Of a stretch of 64,000 nt of DNA, positions 24,560 through 33,348 are shown piece after piece. Source of the stretch: UBA11889 sp002313255. Lineage in GTDB: Bacteria > Pseudomonadota > Gammaproteobacteria > Pseudomonadales > Azotimanducaceae. Numbering within the stretch: the stretch's first letter is position 1; each line of letters starts with the position of its first letter. Under the pieces are notes generated by a model that was not told the DNA's origin, searched no databases, and saw only the letters and a list, made by a program, of their open reading frames with translations. The position numbers and the translations under genes are program-made. Location of the stretch: assembly GCA_913045265.1 (NCBI GenBank), contig CAJWQX010000007.1, forward strand, positions 1 to 64,000. The letters run 5' to 3'.

Positions 24560-25613
24560 GCCAGCTAGGTTCGAGTTCGTTCGGCGCCATGGGGGTCACC
24601 TCGATATCGCGGGTTAGGCCGGTTGCGGACGCGACCGTCACCAATAGCTTGTCGGCGGCCCTTCCTTGACTGTATCGAGCCACAATGCGTGCGGCGAGTT
24701 CGATATCAGTCGTCGTCGGGCTACCGTCGATCAGCGCGAGTGGACCGGGATAGTCGGTAACAACAAGGTGAGTGAACTGATTGCGGTACCCAGCTAAGAA
24801 TCGATTTTCACCTTCCTCGCGACCGATAATTAGCTTGAAGTGAGGCCTTGGCCGTATATGCCGACCTATTTTTAGTAGCATGATGTCGTCCAATTGGTAG
24901 TCCCTTGAGTCTCGAGCCTCCCAAAGGTCCCGGAGTTTGTTTGAATACGTTTCATCGGTGAGAAAACAACATCCGCCCGCAGGCTGTGCATAGTCGCTAA
25001 AACCAAATTTTTCGGCGAGTTCCATTTGTGGTTTCCGGCTACGCCCGTGAAACCCGAATAATTGGTCGCGGTTTACCCAACCTTCTCGTTCCGGAAGAGT
25101 TGGTGGCAGGTTGAGTGCGCACAGTGGCCGTAGAAGTCTGTCGTTGGCGCCGGACTCCTTGGCAATGATCGGCATCGTTTCCCGCCGTTGGGATTTAGGT
25201 CGTTGGCCGATCACTTCGCCTGTCAAAACGAAATCGAAATCCAGATCGTCTATCAGGCCAAGTTCTAGAGTTTTACCTACCATGAAGATTTTGCAGTCGA
25301 GACAAGGGTTAAGGTTCTGGCCGTAGCCGTGTCGGGGATGCAAAACAACGTCTTTGTAGTCCTCGGAGATGTCGATTATGTGTAATTTGATACCAAGTTG
25401 TTCTGCCACCCACAAAGCATTGTTGCGTTTGGGCTTTTCGTGTTTGCGATCGCGAATCGAGTGGGTATGCCCTTCGACGCAAAAACCGGTAAAAAAGTTG
25501 ACCCCTTCAACATGAATGCCTTGTTCCTGTACGACGCGTGCGGCGAGCATCGAGTCGAGTCCACCCGAAATGAGTGCGACAGCTCGGCGTTGAGGTCGAG
25601 GGATCGAGCGCAT
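24546..25613 (-). CDS. PP-loop ATPase, tRNA thiolase-like (MnmA/ThiI-related)
   Basis: A 355-residue protein with the adenylating PP-loop SGGLDS at residues 16-21, the cysteine pair NPCLDCKIFM and a second Cys motif PAGGCCFLTD. MnmA uses comparable cysteines for tRNA thiolation, but this protein differs from canonical MnmA over its C-terminal half (ending LLKIGRHIRPRPHFKLIIGREEG and a further 100 residues) and lacks the ThiI N-terminal THUMP region. The coupled TusA-like gene supports sulfur transfer to tRNA. The target base (s2U34, s4U8 or other) is inference. It stands roughly where glnA and thiI stand in Pseudomonas. Confidence 0.75.
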   Translation of the reverse strand: MRSIPRPQRRAVALISGGLDSMLAARVVQEQGIHVEGVNFFTGFCVEGHTHSIRDRKHEKPKRNNALWVAEQLGIKLHIIDISEDYKDVVLHPRHGYGQNLNPCLDCKIFMVGKTLELGLIDDLDFDFVLTGEVIGQRPKSQRRETMPIIAKESGANDRLLRPLCALNLPPTLPEREGWVNRDQLFGFHGRSRKPQMELAEKFGFSDYAQPAGGCCFLTDETYSNKLRDLWEARDSRDYQLDDIMLLKIGRHIRPRPHFKLIIGREEGENRFLAGYRNQFTHLVVTDYPGPLALIDGSPTTTDIELAARIVARYSQGRAADKLLVTVASATGLTRDIEVTPMAPNELEPSWHVGS

Positions 25614-25652
25614 GAATGGTATTTTAAACTATATTCTCAGTTGGTCGGTCAA

Positions 25653-26093
25653 TTGAAAGCAGTACTGCAACGGGTAACCAAGGCTCAGGTATCGGTGGGG
25701 GACGATGTCGTTGCCGAAATCGGTCCGGGACTATTGATTTTCCTAGGCGTCGTCAGAGGCGATACGAAAGAAACGGCTGTATGGATGGCACGCAAGACTC
25801 TTTCGATCCGTATTTTTGCTGACGAGAAACACGCTATGAACCTATCTGTTGTCGATGTCGCTGGAAGTCTGTTGGTGGTCTCTCAATTTACGCTAGCCGC
25901 AGAAACTAGGCGCGGAAACCGTCCTAGCTATAGCTCGGCCGCAGAGTCTGCTGATGCTGAACGGTTATACGAGCACTACGTCGAGACGTTGCGGTGCGAA
26001 ACGAATCAAGTCGAAACGGGATCATTTGGTTCTGATATGCGGGTTACGCTCGAAAATGACGGGCCGGTTACGATTCTTCTCGACCACGAGTAG
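25653..26093 (+). CDS. dtd: D-aminoacyl-tRNA deacylase
   Basis: A 146-residue protein that removes D-amino acids from mischarged tRNAs. I chose the TTG at 25653 because it gives the family start MKAVLQRVTKAQVSVG; the frame is open further upstream but that part is antisense to the PP-loop gene. Motifs LLVVSQFTLAAETRRGNRPSYSSAA and the late DMRVTLENDGPVTILLD, which includes the Gly-containing GP motif of the active site, are clear. Its last 26 bases overlap the convergent tatC. Confidence 0.93.
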   Translation: MKAVLQRVTKAQVSVGDDVVAEIGPGLLIFLGVVRGDTKETAVWMARKTLSIRIFADEKHAMNLSVVDVAGSLLVVSQFTLAAETRRGNRPSYSSAAESADAERLYEHYVETLRCETNQVETGSFGSDMRVTLENDGPVTILLDHE

Positions 26094-26856
26094 CGAAACG
26101 CGACAGGAAGATTCCAAGTTCGAATAGCGCCCACATCGGGATGGCCAACAGAACTTGGGATATCACATCGGGGGGCGTTAAAAGCATGCCGAGAAAGAAG
26201 CATCCTACCAACACATAAAGTCGTTTCTCTGCCATGGATTCAGGCGAAGCGAAACCTGTCATGACCAACAGAACCGTAGCGATGGGGATTTCGAACGCGA
26301 GCCCGAACGCAAGGAACATCTTAACGATGAAATCCAGGTACGGACTGATGTCCGTCATCCACGTTACGAATTCCATATTAACGCTCGCAAAAAAACCGAA
26401 CACCAGCGGGAAGACGAGGTAATAGGCGAATGCGGTGCCTAAGTAAAAAAGAGCAATGCTGGAAACAAGCAACGGAATTGCAAAGTGTTTCTCACGTAAG
26501 TAGAGACCAGGGGCGATGAACCCCCAAGCCTGGTGGAGAATCACGGGCATCGCGAGAAAAACAGCCGCCAGGATCGCCAGCTTGAACGGTGTTAGAAAGG
26601 GCGAGGCGACGTCGGTTGCGATCATCGTGCCACCTTCGGGAAGATGCGCCAGCAACGGCGCGGCGATGAATTCAAAGATGAGCGCATTAAAGTAGAAAGT
26701 CGGTATAAAAAGCAGGACAACGACTATTAGCGACTTGAGAATACGGTTACGAAGCTCGAGCAGGTGTGAGAGAAAAGGTCGTTCATCGTTGTCGACAGAC
26801 TGATCGTGATCGGCTGAGGATTTTTCGGTCTCAGGATTGGTGGCCTCGTCAGCCAC
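26068..26856 (-). CDS. tatC: Sec-independent protein translocase TatC
   Basis: A 262-residue inner-membrane protein with six transmembrane helices and the conserved start region PFLSHLLELRNRILKSL, which binds twin-arginine signals. Later motifs AWGFIAPGLYLREKHFAIPLL and FGLAFEIPIATVLL, with the Glu residues important in receptor function, are intact. It overlaps tatB by 8 bases at its start and ends antisense within the last 26 bases of dtd. It is the last gene of tatABC. Confidence 0.96.
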   Translation of the reverse strand: MADEATNPETEKSSADHDQSVDNDERPFLSHLLELRNRILKSLIVVVLLFIPTFYFNALIFEFIAAPLLAHLPEGGTMIATDVASPFLTPFKLAILAAVFLAMPVILHQAWGFIAPGLYLREKHFAIPLLVSSIALFYLGTAFAYYLVFPLVFGFFASVNMEFVTWMTDISPYLDFIVKMFLAFGLAFEIPIATVLLVMTGFASPESMAEKRLYVLVGCFFLGMLLTPPDVISQVLLAIPMWALFELGIFLSRFATRGREES

Positions 26857-27190
26857 CGGCGGTTGCCCCCTCTTTATCGTCTGTGGTGGCGTCAGAGGTT
26901 AGCTGCCGCGCGATGGGATCGATAGAGTCCGTAACCCCATCCATTTCGGTCTTTACGTCCTGTTCCAAGCGGTTGATTTCTTCTTTGATCTGTTCGTCGT
27001 GTAATTGACGACGAATATCGTCCATGCCGACTTCGTGTTCTATTTCAGTTTTGACGCTGTAATAGCTCCGTCGTAATCGGCCGAACCAAAGTCCTAGCGT
27101 TCGAATTGCCGTGGGTAAACGCTCCGGCCCGAGCACCACCAACGCGACGGCGCACACAAGCACGAGTTCCGGGAACGCAATATCAAACAT
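26849..27190 (-). CDS. tatB: Sec-independent protein translocase TatB
   Basis: A 113-residue protein from the ATG at 27190, which gives MFDIAFPELVLVCAVALVVLGPERLP, the single transmembrane helix and hinge of TatB; the open frame upstream is antisense-free but is tatA coding in another frame. An amphipathic helix (FGRLRRSYYSVKTEI) and a long acidic, variable tail follow. TatB with TatC forms the twin-arginine receptor. It overlaps tatA by 8 bases and tatC by 8 bases. Confidence 0.94.
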   Translation of the reverse strand: MFDIAFPELVLVCAVALVVLGPERLPTAIRTLGLWFGRLRRSYYSVKTEIEHEVGMDDIRRQLHDEQIKEEINRLEQDVKTEMDGVTDSIDPIARQLTSDATTDDKEGATAGG

Positions 27191-27422
27191 TCGTATCCTG
27201 TTTGGGCGTATCGTCAGAGTCGGTTTCGCTGGAAACGTTTTCCGCGACACCAGCATCCGTAGAATCGGTGCTGGCTTCCTCCTCGTTGTTGTTGCCGGAC
27301 ATTGCGGATCGAAAGCCTTTGATAGCGCCACCAAGGTCGGAGCCTAAGGTCTTAATTCGTTTGGCACCGAAAATAACAATGACGATCGCAAGTATGATCA
27401 GTAATTCTGTGGGACCAGGCAT
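27183..27422 (-). CDS. tatA: Sec-independent protein translocase TatA
   Basis: A 79-residue protein with one transmembrane helix (PTELLIILAIVIVIFGAKRI) followed by the amphipathic helix of TatA (TLGSDLGGAIKGFRSAM) and an acidic, low-complexity tail. TatA multimers form the pore of the twin-arginine pathway. GAGAGGAAG lies before the ATG. This is the first gene of the tat operon, with a candidate promoter just upstream. Confidence 0.95.
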   Translation of the reverse strand: MPGPTELLIILAIVIVIFGAKRIKTLGSDLGGAIKGFRSAMSGNNNEEEASTDSTDAGVAENVSSETDSDDTPKQDTNV

Positions 27423-27456
27423 GGCGATCTTCCTCTCGTTTTACGAGTGACCGACC

Positions 27457-27462
27457 ATTATA
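27457..27462 (-). promoter_or_regulatory. Candidate -10 element of the tatABC promoter
   Basis: A perfect TATAAT (minus strand) ends 34 bases before the tatA ATG, in the 93-base gap after ubiB. With the GAGAGGAAG ribosome-binding site this would give a leader of about 27 bases. No clear -35 hexamer is visible, and read-through from ubiB is also possible. Confidence 0.35.
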
Positions 27463-27515
27463 GACCCCTGGCGCAAACGTTATTGGGTCGTGGAAAGAAC
27501 GACGGGAGCGGCAAA

Positions 27516-29162
27516 TTAACCGCGACCCACCAGAACTGAACCTACCAACGTTGCGGCAATACCCGCGGTTGCGGTCATGTTATCTCCGCCTATAGCGATC
27601 ACCTCCATGAACGATTCCCAAAGTAATCCCAAACCCGCAACCACTAACACCGCGCCAGCGACGCGCGCGCGTCGTCGTCGTCGTCGTTCCGAAAGTAGCG
27701 CCGAGGTGAGATTTTCCATGGCTTGTTTTTGTTCGACCGCGAGACGTCCCAGCTCGGGCAATTGACGCGAGCCCGTTATGAGCAGCTCGGGAATGCGTGG
27801 AAGGAGCTCTATAAGCCCGGGTCCTTGATCTACTACCGTTTTGAGTATGGCTCCAGGACCGTAGTGTTCACGCATCCATTTTTCCATGAAGGGTTTTGCC
27901 GTTGCCCACAAATTGAGATCTGGGTATAGCTGTCGTCCCAGGCCCTCGATGTTCAATAGCGTTTTCTGTAATAACACCAATTGCGGTTGGACTTCCATGT
28001 CGAACCGACGAGCAGCCGAGAATAGGGCGATTAAAAAGGATCCAAACGATATCTCTGCCAGGGGGCGCTGAAAAAAGGGTTGACACAACTGCCGAATCGT
28101 CGATTCGAATTCGCGCGCATCGGTCTTAGCGGAGATCCAACCGGATTCAGTGTGGAGTTTCGCGATCTCAGCGTAGTCTTCGTTGAAGAAAGCGACGATA
28201 TTCCGCGCGAGGTAGGCCTGATCCTCTTTGGTCAGTTGTCCGATGATGGCGCAATCGATAGCGATGTAGCTGGGGTTGGCCGGATCGGAAACGTCGACGA
28301 AAATGTTTCCAGGATGCATGTCGGCATGAAAAAAGTTGTCGTTGAATACCTGTACGAAAAAAGTTTCGACACCGCGCTCAGCTAATTTTTTTAGATCTGT
28401 CCCACGCCTGCGTAAAGTTTCGAGGTCCGATATCGGCACGCCCTTAACCCGCTCCATGACAAGTACGTTCACAGAAGACAAATCGTCGTAGACCTTCGGT
28501 ACGTACAATAAAGGCGACGTTTCAAAATTTCGTTGTAACCGGACTGTGTTTGCCGATTCCCGCAATAAATCGAGTTCTGCAAGGATCGTTTTTTCGTAAT
28601 CCTCAACAACGCGAATCAAGTGCAATCGGCGGGCATCGGAAAAAAAACGTTCGAGCAACTTTGCCAATGCGAGGATGAGAGCCAGGTCTTTTTTAATGAC
28701 TCCTGCGATACCGGGCCGTATGACTTTGACGACAACTTCTTCGCCGCTAGTCAGGGTGGCCTCATGCACTTGTGCAAGTGACGCGGAGGCGAGGGGTTGC
28801 TCCGAAAAAGTCGCGAAAGAGTCTGTAAGAGGTCGCCCGATCTCCGTTTCGATCGTGGAAATGGCCATCGCACTTGGGAATGGCGGGACTCGGTCTTGGA
28901 GGCGCGCGAGCTCGTCGGCGTATTCTTCGGGCAACAAATCTCTTCGCGTCGAGAGGAGTTGTCCAAACTTGATGAACACGGGTCCTAGGCGTTCGATAGC
29001 AAGCCTGCATCGTTTTGCTTCTGAGATCTGGGGAGTAGGAAGCAATGACGTGGGAAACAGATACCGTGTCCAATGGTCTATTTGTAATGCTTGTGGAATC
29101 GTATCCAGCCGATACCGCAGAGCAGTCGTGAGAATCTGTACTCCTCGACGTAGCGGAATCAA
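27516..29162 (-). CDS. ubiB: Ubiquinone biosynthesis accessory kinase-like protein UbiB
   Basis: A 548-residue ABC1/ADCK/UbiB-family protein. It has the family-specific KxGQ motif (FIKFGQLLSTRRDLLP), the Ala-rich nucleotide loop (PLASASLAQVHEA), VVVKVIRPG with the invariant Lys, and HADMHPGN with the catalytic/metal residues. The C-terminus has two hydrophobic segments (VAGAVLVVAGLGLLW and a following one) that anchor it in the inner membrane. It is needed for aerobic ubiquinone synthesis. ATGA overlap with ubiJ. Confidence 0.95.
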   Translation of the reverse strand: MIPLRRGVQILTTALRYRLDTIPQALQIDHWTRYLFPTSLLPTPQISEAKRCRLAIERLGPVFIKFGQLLSTRRDLLPEEYADELARLQDRVPPFPSAMAISTIETEIGRPLTDSFATFSEQPLASASLAQVHEATLTSGEEVVVKVIRPGIAGVIKKDLALILALAKLLERFFSDARRLHLIRVVEDYEKTILAELDLLRESANTVRLQRNFETSPLLYVPKVYDDLSSVNVLVMERVKGVPISDLETLRRRGTDLKKLAERGVETFFVQVFNDNFFHADMHPGNIFVDVSDPANPSYIAIDCAIIGQLTKEDQAYLARNIVAFFNEDYAEIAKLHTESGWISAKTDAREFESTIRQLCQPFFQRPLAEISFGSFLIALFSAARRFDMEVQPQLVLLQKTLLNIEGLGRQLYPDLNLWATAKPFMEKWMREHYGPGAILKTVVDQGPGLIELLPRIPELLITGSRQLPELGRLAVEQKQAMENLTSALLSERRRRRRARVAGAVLVVAGLGLLWESFMEVIAIGGDNMTATAGIAATLVGSVLVGRG

Positions 29163-29701
29163 CGTTCTTCTGCCTCTTTGAGACGTTTTTGTAACGCTTC
29201 AACGGCCGATGTTAATTCTTCGATTGAAGATTTGAGTTGGTCGATCTCGGCTCGGTTTGCGGCACCGGTAGTACGCCGGACGACCTCGTTTGCCAGGCCC
29301 TCGACTGCCGATCGCATCGCGCCCACGCCTACTTCGGCGGCAGAGCGCATCTGATCAGTTAATTGTTGTGCCTCCAGCGCCGGCTTGAAGACGCGTCGAA
29401 AGTCTTCCAGTAACGTCAAATCACCGTCAAGCGAGACCACATCGGTCTGTTTTCCCAGCATGACTTCAAAGATTCCCGAAATCGAACCGCTCACCTTTAG
29501 GTCTGGGGTAGGATCAATATTCCCGAGGACTCTCGCCTTACCCCCGGTGAATCGAAATGACAAATTCAACCCGGTGGCGTCAATCACTATGCACTTTTCG
29601 TCGAGCCTCTCGATGGCTTCTCTGGCGCCGTCGTCGAGGCTATTTTTGGCGCGCAGTACGGCTTCAATCGCGGCGGCAGTGGTGGATTCAATGAGGGTCA
29701 T
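29159..29701 (-). CDS. ubiJ: Ubiquinone biosynthesis accessory factor UbiJ
   Basis: A 180-residue protein with an N-terminal SCP2 lipid-binding domain (about residues 10-115: CIVIDATGLNLSFRF, PDLKVSGSISGIFEVM) and a C-terminal coiled coil (EIDQLKSSIEELTSAVEALQ). UbiJ with UbiK scaffolds the soluble ubiquinone-synthesis complex and binds hydrophobic intermediates. It lies between ubiE and ubiB with 4-base overlaps on both sides, the standard order in E. coli and Pseudomonas. Confidence 0.93.
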   Translation of the reverse strand: MTLIESTTAAAIEAVLRAKNSLDDGAREAIERLDEKCIVIDATGLNLSFRFTGGKARVLGNIDPTPDLKVSGSISGIFEVMLGKQTDVVSLDGDLTLLEDFRRVFKPALEAQQLTDQMRSAAEVGVGAMRSAVEGLANEVVRRTTGAANRAEIDQLKSSIEELTSAVEALQKRLKEAEER

Positions 29702-30456
29702 TTTTCAGCTCGATGAATGGCGACTAAGCCGCCCAATAAATTTTCGTAACGAACTTCAGGGAAACCGGCGTCCGTGATTATGCAGTTTAGTTCCGATTGA
29801 TTCGGATGTACGTCTATCGACTCTATTAGGTAGCGATAGGACGCGGAATCCCCCGCGATCAGTTGACCTGCAATGGGCCAAGACTGCTGATAAAACCTGT
29901 AGGCTCTTTTCAGCAAAGGGTGGGTTGTCTTAGAGAACTCGAGAATGACGAGGATTCCACCAGGTTTCAAGATACGGTGACACTCGGACAGTGCGCAGTC
30001 CTTATTCGTCATATTGCGTAAACCAAATGCGATAGTAATTGCATCGAAATAGCAGTCCGAAAAAGGTAACTTTTCAGCATCTGCGACTGTCGTTTGAATC
30101 CATGCATAACCTGAATCGATGAGCTTATCGCGACCAATATTGGTCATTGATTCGTTAATGTCCGCGAGAATTACTTGGCCTTCGTGACCGACCACATCGG
30201 CTAGAAGACCGCAAAGATCGCCTGTACCACCAGCGACATCAAGTACCTTTGATCCCGGTCTTAACGATGTGGTCTCGATGGCGATACGCTTAAAAATTCG
30301 GTGGAGTCCAAACGACATCACGTCGTTCATGACGTCGTAACGATCGGCGACGGTTCGAAAAATATTTCCCACGCGTCGGGTTTTTTCGTCAGGCTCGACG
30401 AAATCGTAGCCGAAATTCACTCGATCCTCATTCACGATTCGACCTCTGGTTTCCAC
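29698..30456 (-). CDS. ubiE: Ubiquinone/menaquinone methyltransferase UbiE
   Basis: A 252-residue C-methyltransferase of ubiquinone synthesis. It has the family start VGNIFRTVADRYDVMNDVMSFGLHR, motif I VLDVAGGTGDLCG, DAEKLPFSDCYFDAITIAFGLRNM and the post-motif GGILVILEFSK. The ATG at 30456 puts its first 25 bases inside the end of the upstream DUF971 gene, so translation is probably coupled. Leads ubiE-ubiJ-ubiB. Confidence 0.96.
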   Translation of the reverse strand: METRGRIVNEDRVNFGYDFVEPDEKTRRVGNIFRTVADRYDVMNDVMSFGLHRIFKRIAIETTSLRPGSKVLDVAGGTGDLCGLLADVVGHEGQVILADINESMTNIGRDKLIDSGYAWIQTTVADAEKLPFSDCYFDAITIAFGLRNMTNKDCALSECHRILKPGGILVILEFSKTTHPLLKRAYRFYQQSWPIAGQLIAGDSASYRYLIESIDVHPNQSELNCIITDAGFPEVRYENLLGGLVAIHRAEK

Positions 30457-30821
30457 TGTCCGACGGGAATCGTGGGTAATCGGGACGCATTAGCTGACCG
30501 CAATTCAACAATGTATTTTTGCCAGTATTCTTCTTTGTGACGGGATAGATCTGCGAGGTAGTCCCAAGAATAGATGCCGGTGTCGTGCCCATCACTGAAA
30601 ACAATTCGTAGCGCATAATTCCCAATCGATTCCATCGAATCGATGCCGATGTGTTTCTTTCCCGTTTGTAGCTTCCGTTCTGACTCGGAATGGCCGCGGA
30701 CCTCGGCCGACGGCGAGTACACCCGTAGAAGTTCTGCCGGTAAAAGCGAGTCGAAGCCATCGGCATAACAAAGTTCGAGCGTTCGGGACGCAGCGTGGTA
30801 CGTGATGGATTGGGGATTCAC
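30432..30821 (-). CDS. DUF971 / gamma-butyrobetaine hydroxylase-like N-terminal domain protein
   Basis: A 129-residue protein with the domain pattern ITYHAASRTLELCYADG, LPAELLRVYSPSAEVRGH, and NYALRIVFSDGHDTGIYSWDYL. The domain is small and beta-rich; stand-alone copies are widespread in proteobacteria beside hslU or in Fe-S related settings, with the function unsettled. It lies 8 bases after hslU and overlaps ubiE by 25 bases. Confidence 0.9.
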   Translation of the reverse strand: MNPQSITYHAASRTLELCYADGFDSLLPAELLRVYSPSAEVRGHSESERKLQTGKKHIGIDSMESIGNYALRIVFSDGHDTGIYSWDYLADLSRHKEEYWQKYIVELRSANASRLPTIPVGQWKPEVES

Positions 30822-30829
30822 GGGCTCAC

Positions 30830-32152
30830 CTACAAGATATACCGCGACAGATCTTGATTGGTAACCAAGCTCTCCAAGTGGTCGTTAACGTAGGCCGTGT
30901 CGACGTGAAGTGAATTGGTTGTATCCCCGGCGCTGAACGAAACCTCGTCCATCAGACGCTCCATGACTGTGTGCAACCTGCGTGCACCAATGTTCTCTGT
31001 ATTTTCGTTTACCTGCCAGGCGAGCTCAGCAATTCGCGTTAGCGCTTCCTCAGTGAAGGTAACCTCGATTCCTTCGGTGCCAAGCAATGCAACGTACTGT
31101 TCGATGAGAGACGCATGTGGTTCCGTAAGGATTCGATTGAAATCCGAGGGCGTTAGTGGGTGCAGTTCCACGCGAATTGGTAAGCGTCCTTGAAGCTCGG
31201 GTATAAGGTCGGATGGTTTGGCTAGATGGAACGCACCTGAGGCGATGAAGAGAATGTGATCGGTACGGATCATCCCGTACTTAGTCGAAACCGTGCAGCC
31301 TTCAATAAGCGGCAATAGGTCTCGCTGGACGCCCTCCCGCGAAACGTCGGCACCGACGTGATCAGACCTCCGGGTGACTTTGTCAATTTCATCTAAGAAG
31401 ACGATGCCCGTTTGTTCCACGGCTTCAACGGCCTGGGCCTTGATCTCGTCTTCGTTCACCAGCTTTACTGCTTCTTCTTCACGGAGACGACGATAGGCGT
31501 CCCGTATTTTTAGCCGGGCACTCTTTGTTTTACCTGTGGGCAGACTCGAGAACATATTTTGCAGCTGGCTGGTCATTTCCTCCATTCCTGGAGGCGCCAT
31601 GATCTCCACACCTATTTGTGCGGTCTCAACATCAATTTCTATTTCGCGATCATCGAGTTCTCCTTCGCGAAGTTTTTTTCGAAATTTCTGCCGGGTGTCT
31701 GAGCCCTTTTTCTCTCCGTTGTCATCACTCGGCGTTGTTCTAGGTTCCGGCAAAAGTGCGTCGAGAATCCGCTCCTCGGCGGCGTCGTCGGCTCGGTGCT
31801 GGACCTTTTCCAGCTCGGTTTCACGCAACAATTTTACCGCCACGTCTGCAAGATCACGGACGATCGACTCGACATCTCTGCCGACATAGCCGACTTCAGT
31901 GAATTTTGTTGCTTCAACTTTCATGAAAGGAGCGTTGGCAAGCCGCGCTAGTCGTCGGGCGATTTCGGTTTTACCCACCCCCGTGGGACCGATCATTAAA
32001 ATGTTCTTTGGAGTGACCTCCTCCCGTAAATCCTCGTTGAGTTGCATACGGCGCCATCGATTGCGCAAGGCGATCGCGACCGCTCGCTTCGCGTCGTCCT
32101 GGCCAACGATGTGGTGGTCGAGTTCGTGGACGATTTCTCGAGGAGTCATCAT
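30830..32152 (-). CDS. hslU: ATP-dependent protease ATPase subunit HslU
   Basis: A 440-residue AAA+ unfoldase that feeds proteins to HslV. It starts MMTPREIVHELDHHIVGQ (the second ATG may be used), with Walker A GPTGVGKT at residues 55-62, Walker B IVFLDEIDK, the intermediate I-domain (about 105-235, charged), and sensor/C-terminal region QGRLPIRVELHPLTPSDF. The C-terminal SRYIL docks into HslV. The start overlaps the hslV stop (ATGA). Confidence 0.96.
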   Translation of the reverse strand: MMTPREIVHELDHHIVGQDDAKRAVAIALRNRWRRMQLNEDLREEVTPKNILMIGPTGVGKTEIARRLARLANAPFMKVEATKFTEVGYVGRDVESIVRDLADVAVKLLRETELEKVQHRADDAAEERILDALLPEPRTTPSDDNGEKKGSDTRQKFRKKLREGELDDREIEIDVETAQIGVEIMAPPGMEEMTSQLQNMFSSLPTGKTKSARLKIRDAYRRLREEEAVKLVNEDEIKAQAVEAVEQTGIVFLDEIDKVTRRSDHVGADVSREGVQRDLLPLIEGCTVSTKYGMIRTDHILFIASGAFHLAKPSDLIPELQGRLPIRVELHPLTPSDFNRILTEPHASLIEQYVALLGTEGIEVTFTEEALTRIAELAWQVNENTENIGARRLHTVMERLMDEVSFSAGDTTNSLHVDTAYVNDHLESLVTNQDLSRYIL

Positions 32153-32694
32153 GATTTAGCGTCGAGAGTCTCGATGGTGGTTGAGTGATTGGTGTAAACG
32201 CAGATCTCGGCGGCGATCGCCAGCGCTCTGGAGACGATCTCTTCAGCATTCAGTTCGGTGTTATCGAGCAAAGCCTTGGCTGCAGCTTGAGCATAAGGAC
32301 CACCCGAACCAATGGCGATGAGTCCGTCTTCGGGTTCTATCACATCGCCGTTGCCGCTGATGATGAGCGAGGATTCTTCATCAGCAACAGCCAGCAAGGC
32401 TTCGAGTCGGCGGAGCGCCCGGTCCGCACGCCAGTCTTTTGCTAATTCGACAGCAGCTCGAGTGAGGTTACCCTGATATTTATCCAAGTTAGCCTCGAAC
32501 CGTTCGAATAGGGTAAACGCATCGGCCGTTCCGCCGGCAAAGCCTGCGATCACACGGTCCTCAGATAAGCGCCGGACTTTCCGGGCATTACTTTTCATGA
32601 TCGTGTCGCCTAGTGAGACTTGACCATCACCCCCTAGGGCCACTTTGCCTGGTCGACGAACAGATACAATGGTCGTACCGCGAAATTGTTCCAT
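32149..32694 (-). CDS. hslV: ATP-dependent protease proteolytic subunit HslV
   Basis: A 181-residue proteasome-like peptidase. The catalytic threonine is T7, freed after a short propeptide (MEQFRG-TTIVSVRR). GDGQVSLGDTIMKSNARKVR and AGFAGGTADAFTLFERF carry the catalytic Lys and oxyanion parts. With HslU it forms the bacterial heat-shock protease. The gene directly precedes hslU with a 4-base overlap and follows the SPOR-protein gene by 54 bases. Confidence 0.96.
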   Translation of the reverse strand: MEQFRGTTIVSVRRPGKVALGGDGQVSLGDTIMKSNARKVRRLSEDRVIAGFAGGTADAFTLFERFEANLDKYQGNLTRAAVELAKDWRADRALRRLEALLAVADEESSLIISGNGDVIEPEDGLIAIGSGGPYAQAAAKALLDNTELNAEEIVSRALAIAAEICVYTNHSTTIETLDAKS

Positions 32695-32748
32695 GAGAGC
32701 CCATTAACTGACGGGGTCCATCCATAGTGGGGAGCAAAAGCGCGAAAT

Positions 32749-33306
32749 TCAACCGTCGCGAGGAGGACGCTGGAGTACCAGCGCTGATATTTTCTTGGTT
32801 CTGAGCTCCGACATGGCCTTGCGGGTTTCGCGGGGGGATGCATACGGTCCCACCAAGACGCGAAACCATCTATCTTCGCCGACCAGCCTGACCTCAGAGG
32901 TGGTTGCCGTCAATCCTGCCAGAATCAGCTCTGCGCGCAGCGCATCGGCTTCCTCTTGTTTACGAAATGATCCTGCCTGAAGCAAATATTCTTTTGCGGC
33001 CACACTTTTAGTAGTACTCATTTCATAAGGGTTGGTATCCACTGCGACGTCGTTCGTGGGAAGTGTTTCCCAGAATTCGTAGCGCGTGGATGACAAGTCT
33101 GGTCCGGGCGTTTTGTTGGTACGCTGTGAACTAGTTGCAGAGCCAAGGATGAGCGATGGAACTAGCGAAACGCCTATCGTACCCAAGATCCCGACTGCGA
33201 TACCGGCGAAAAAGGACTTGGTGCTAAAGCCGGTGAGTTTAGTTCGACGACCTGTTCGAGCTGATCTTCGTGCGCGACTGTTACGTTTCTGAGCATTGAC
33301 GGTCAT
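32749..33306 (-). CDS. SPOR domain cell-division-associated membrane protein
   Basis: A 185-residue bitopic membrane protein: a basic cytoplasmic tail (RARRSARTGRRTKLTG), one transmembrane helix (about residues 32-55, FAGIAVGILGTIGVSLVPSLIL), a linker, and a C-terminal SPOR domain (about 112-185, YLLQAGSFRKQEEADALRAELILAG). SPOR domains bind denuded glycan at the septum. It lies between priA and hslV; in Pseudomonas the same slot holds a SPOR protein, with argS next to it, which is absent here. Confidence 0.88.
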   Translation of the reverse strand: MTVNAQKRNSRARRSARTGRRTKLTGFSTKSFFAGIAVGILGTIGVSLVPSLILGSATSSQRTNKTPGPDLSSTRYEFWETLPTNDVAVDTNPYEMSTTKSVAAKEYLLQAGSFRKQEEADALRAELILAGLTATTSEVRLVGEDRWFRVLVGPYASPRETRKAMSELRTKKISALVLQRPPRDG

Positions 33307-33348
33307 GTGGAAACCATACTATCGATCGGAGATCGTGGTTGAACAAAA

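Noticed and set aside
24207..24617. 136-codon plus-strand frame across the tusA-like gene
   Set aside because: Antisense to the TusA-like gene, rich in Trp, Cys and Ser without pattern.
25398..25652. Long N-terminal extension of dtd
   Set aside because: D-aminoacyl-tRNA deacylases start at MKA-x2-QRV; the extension is antisense to the PP-loop gene and has no domain character.
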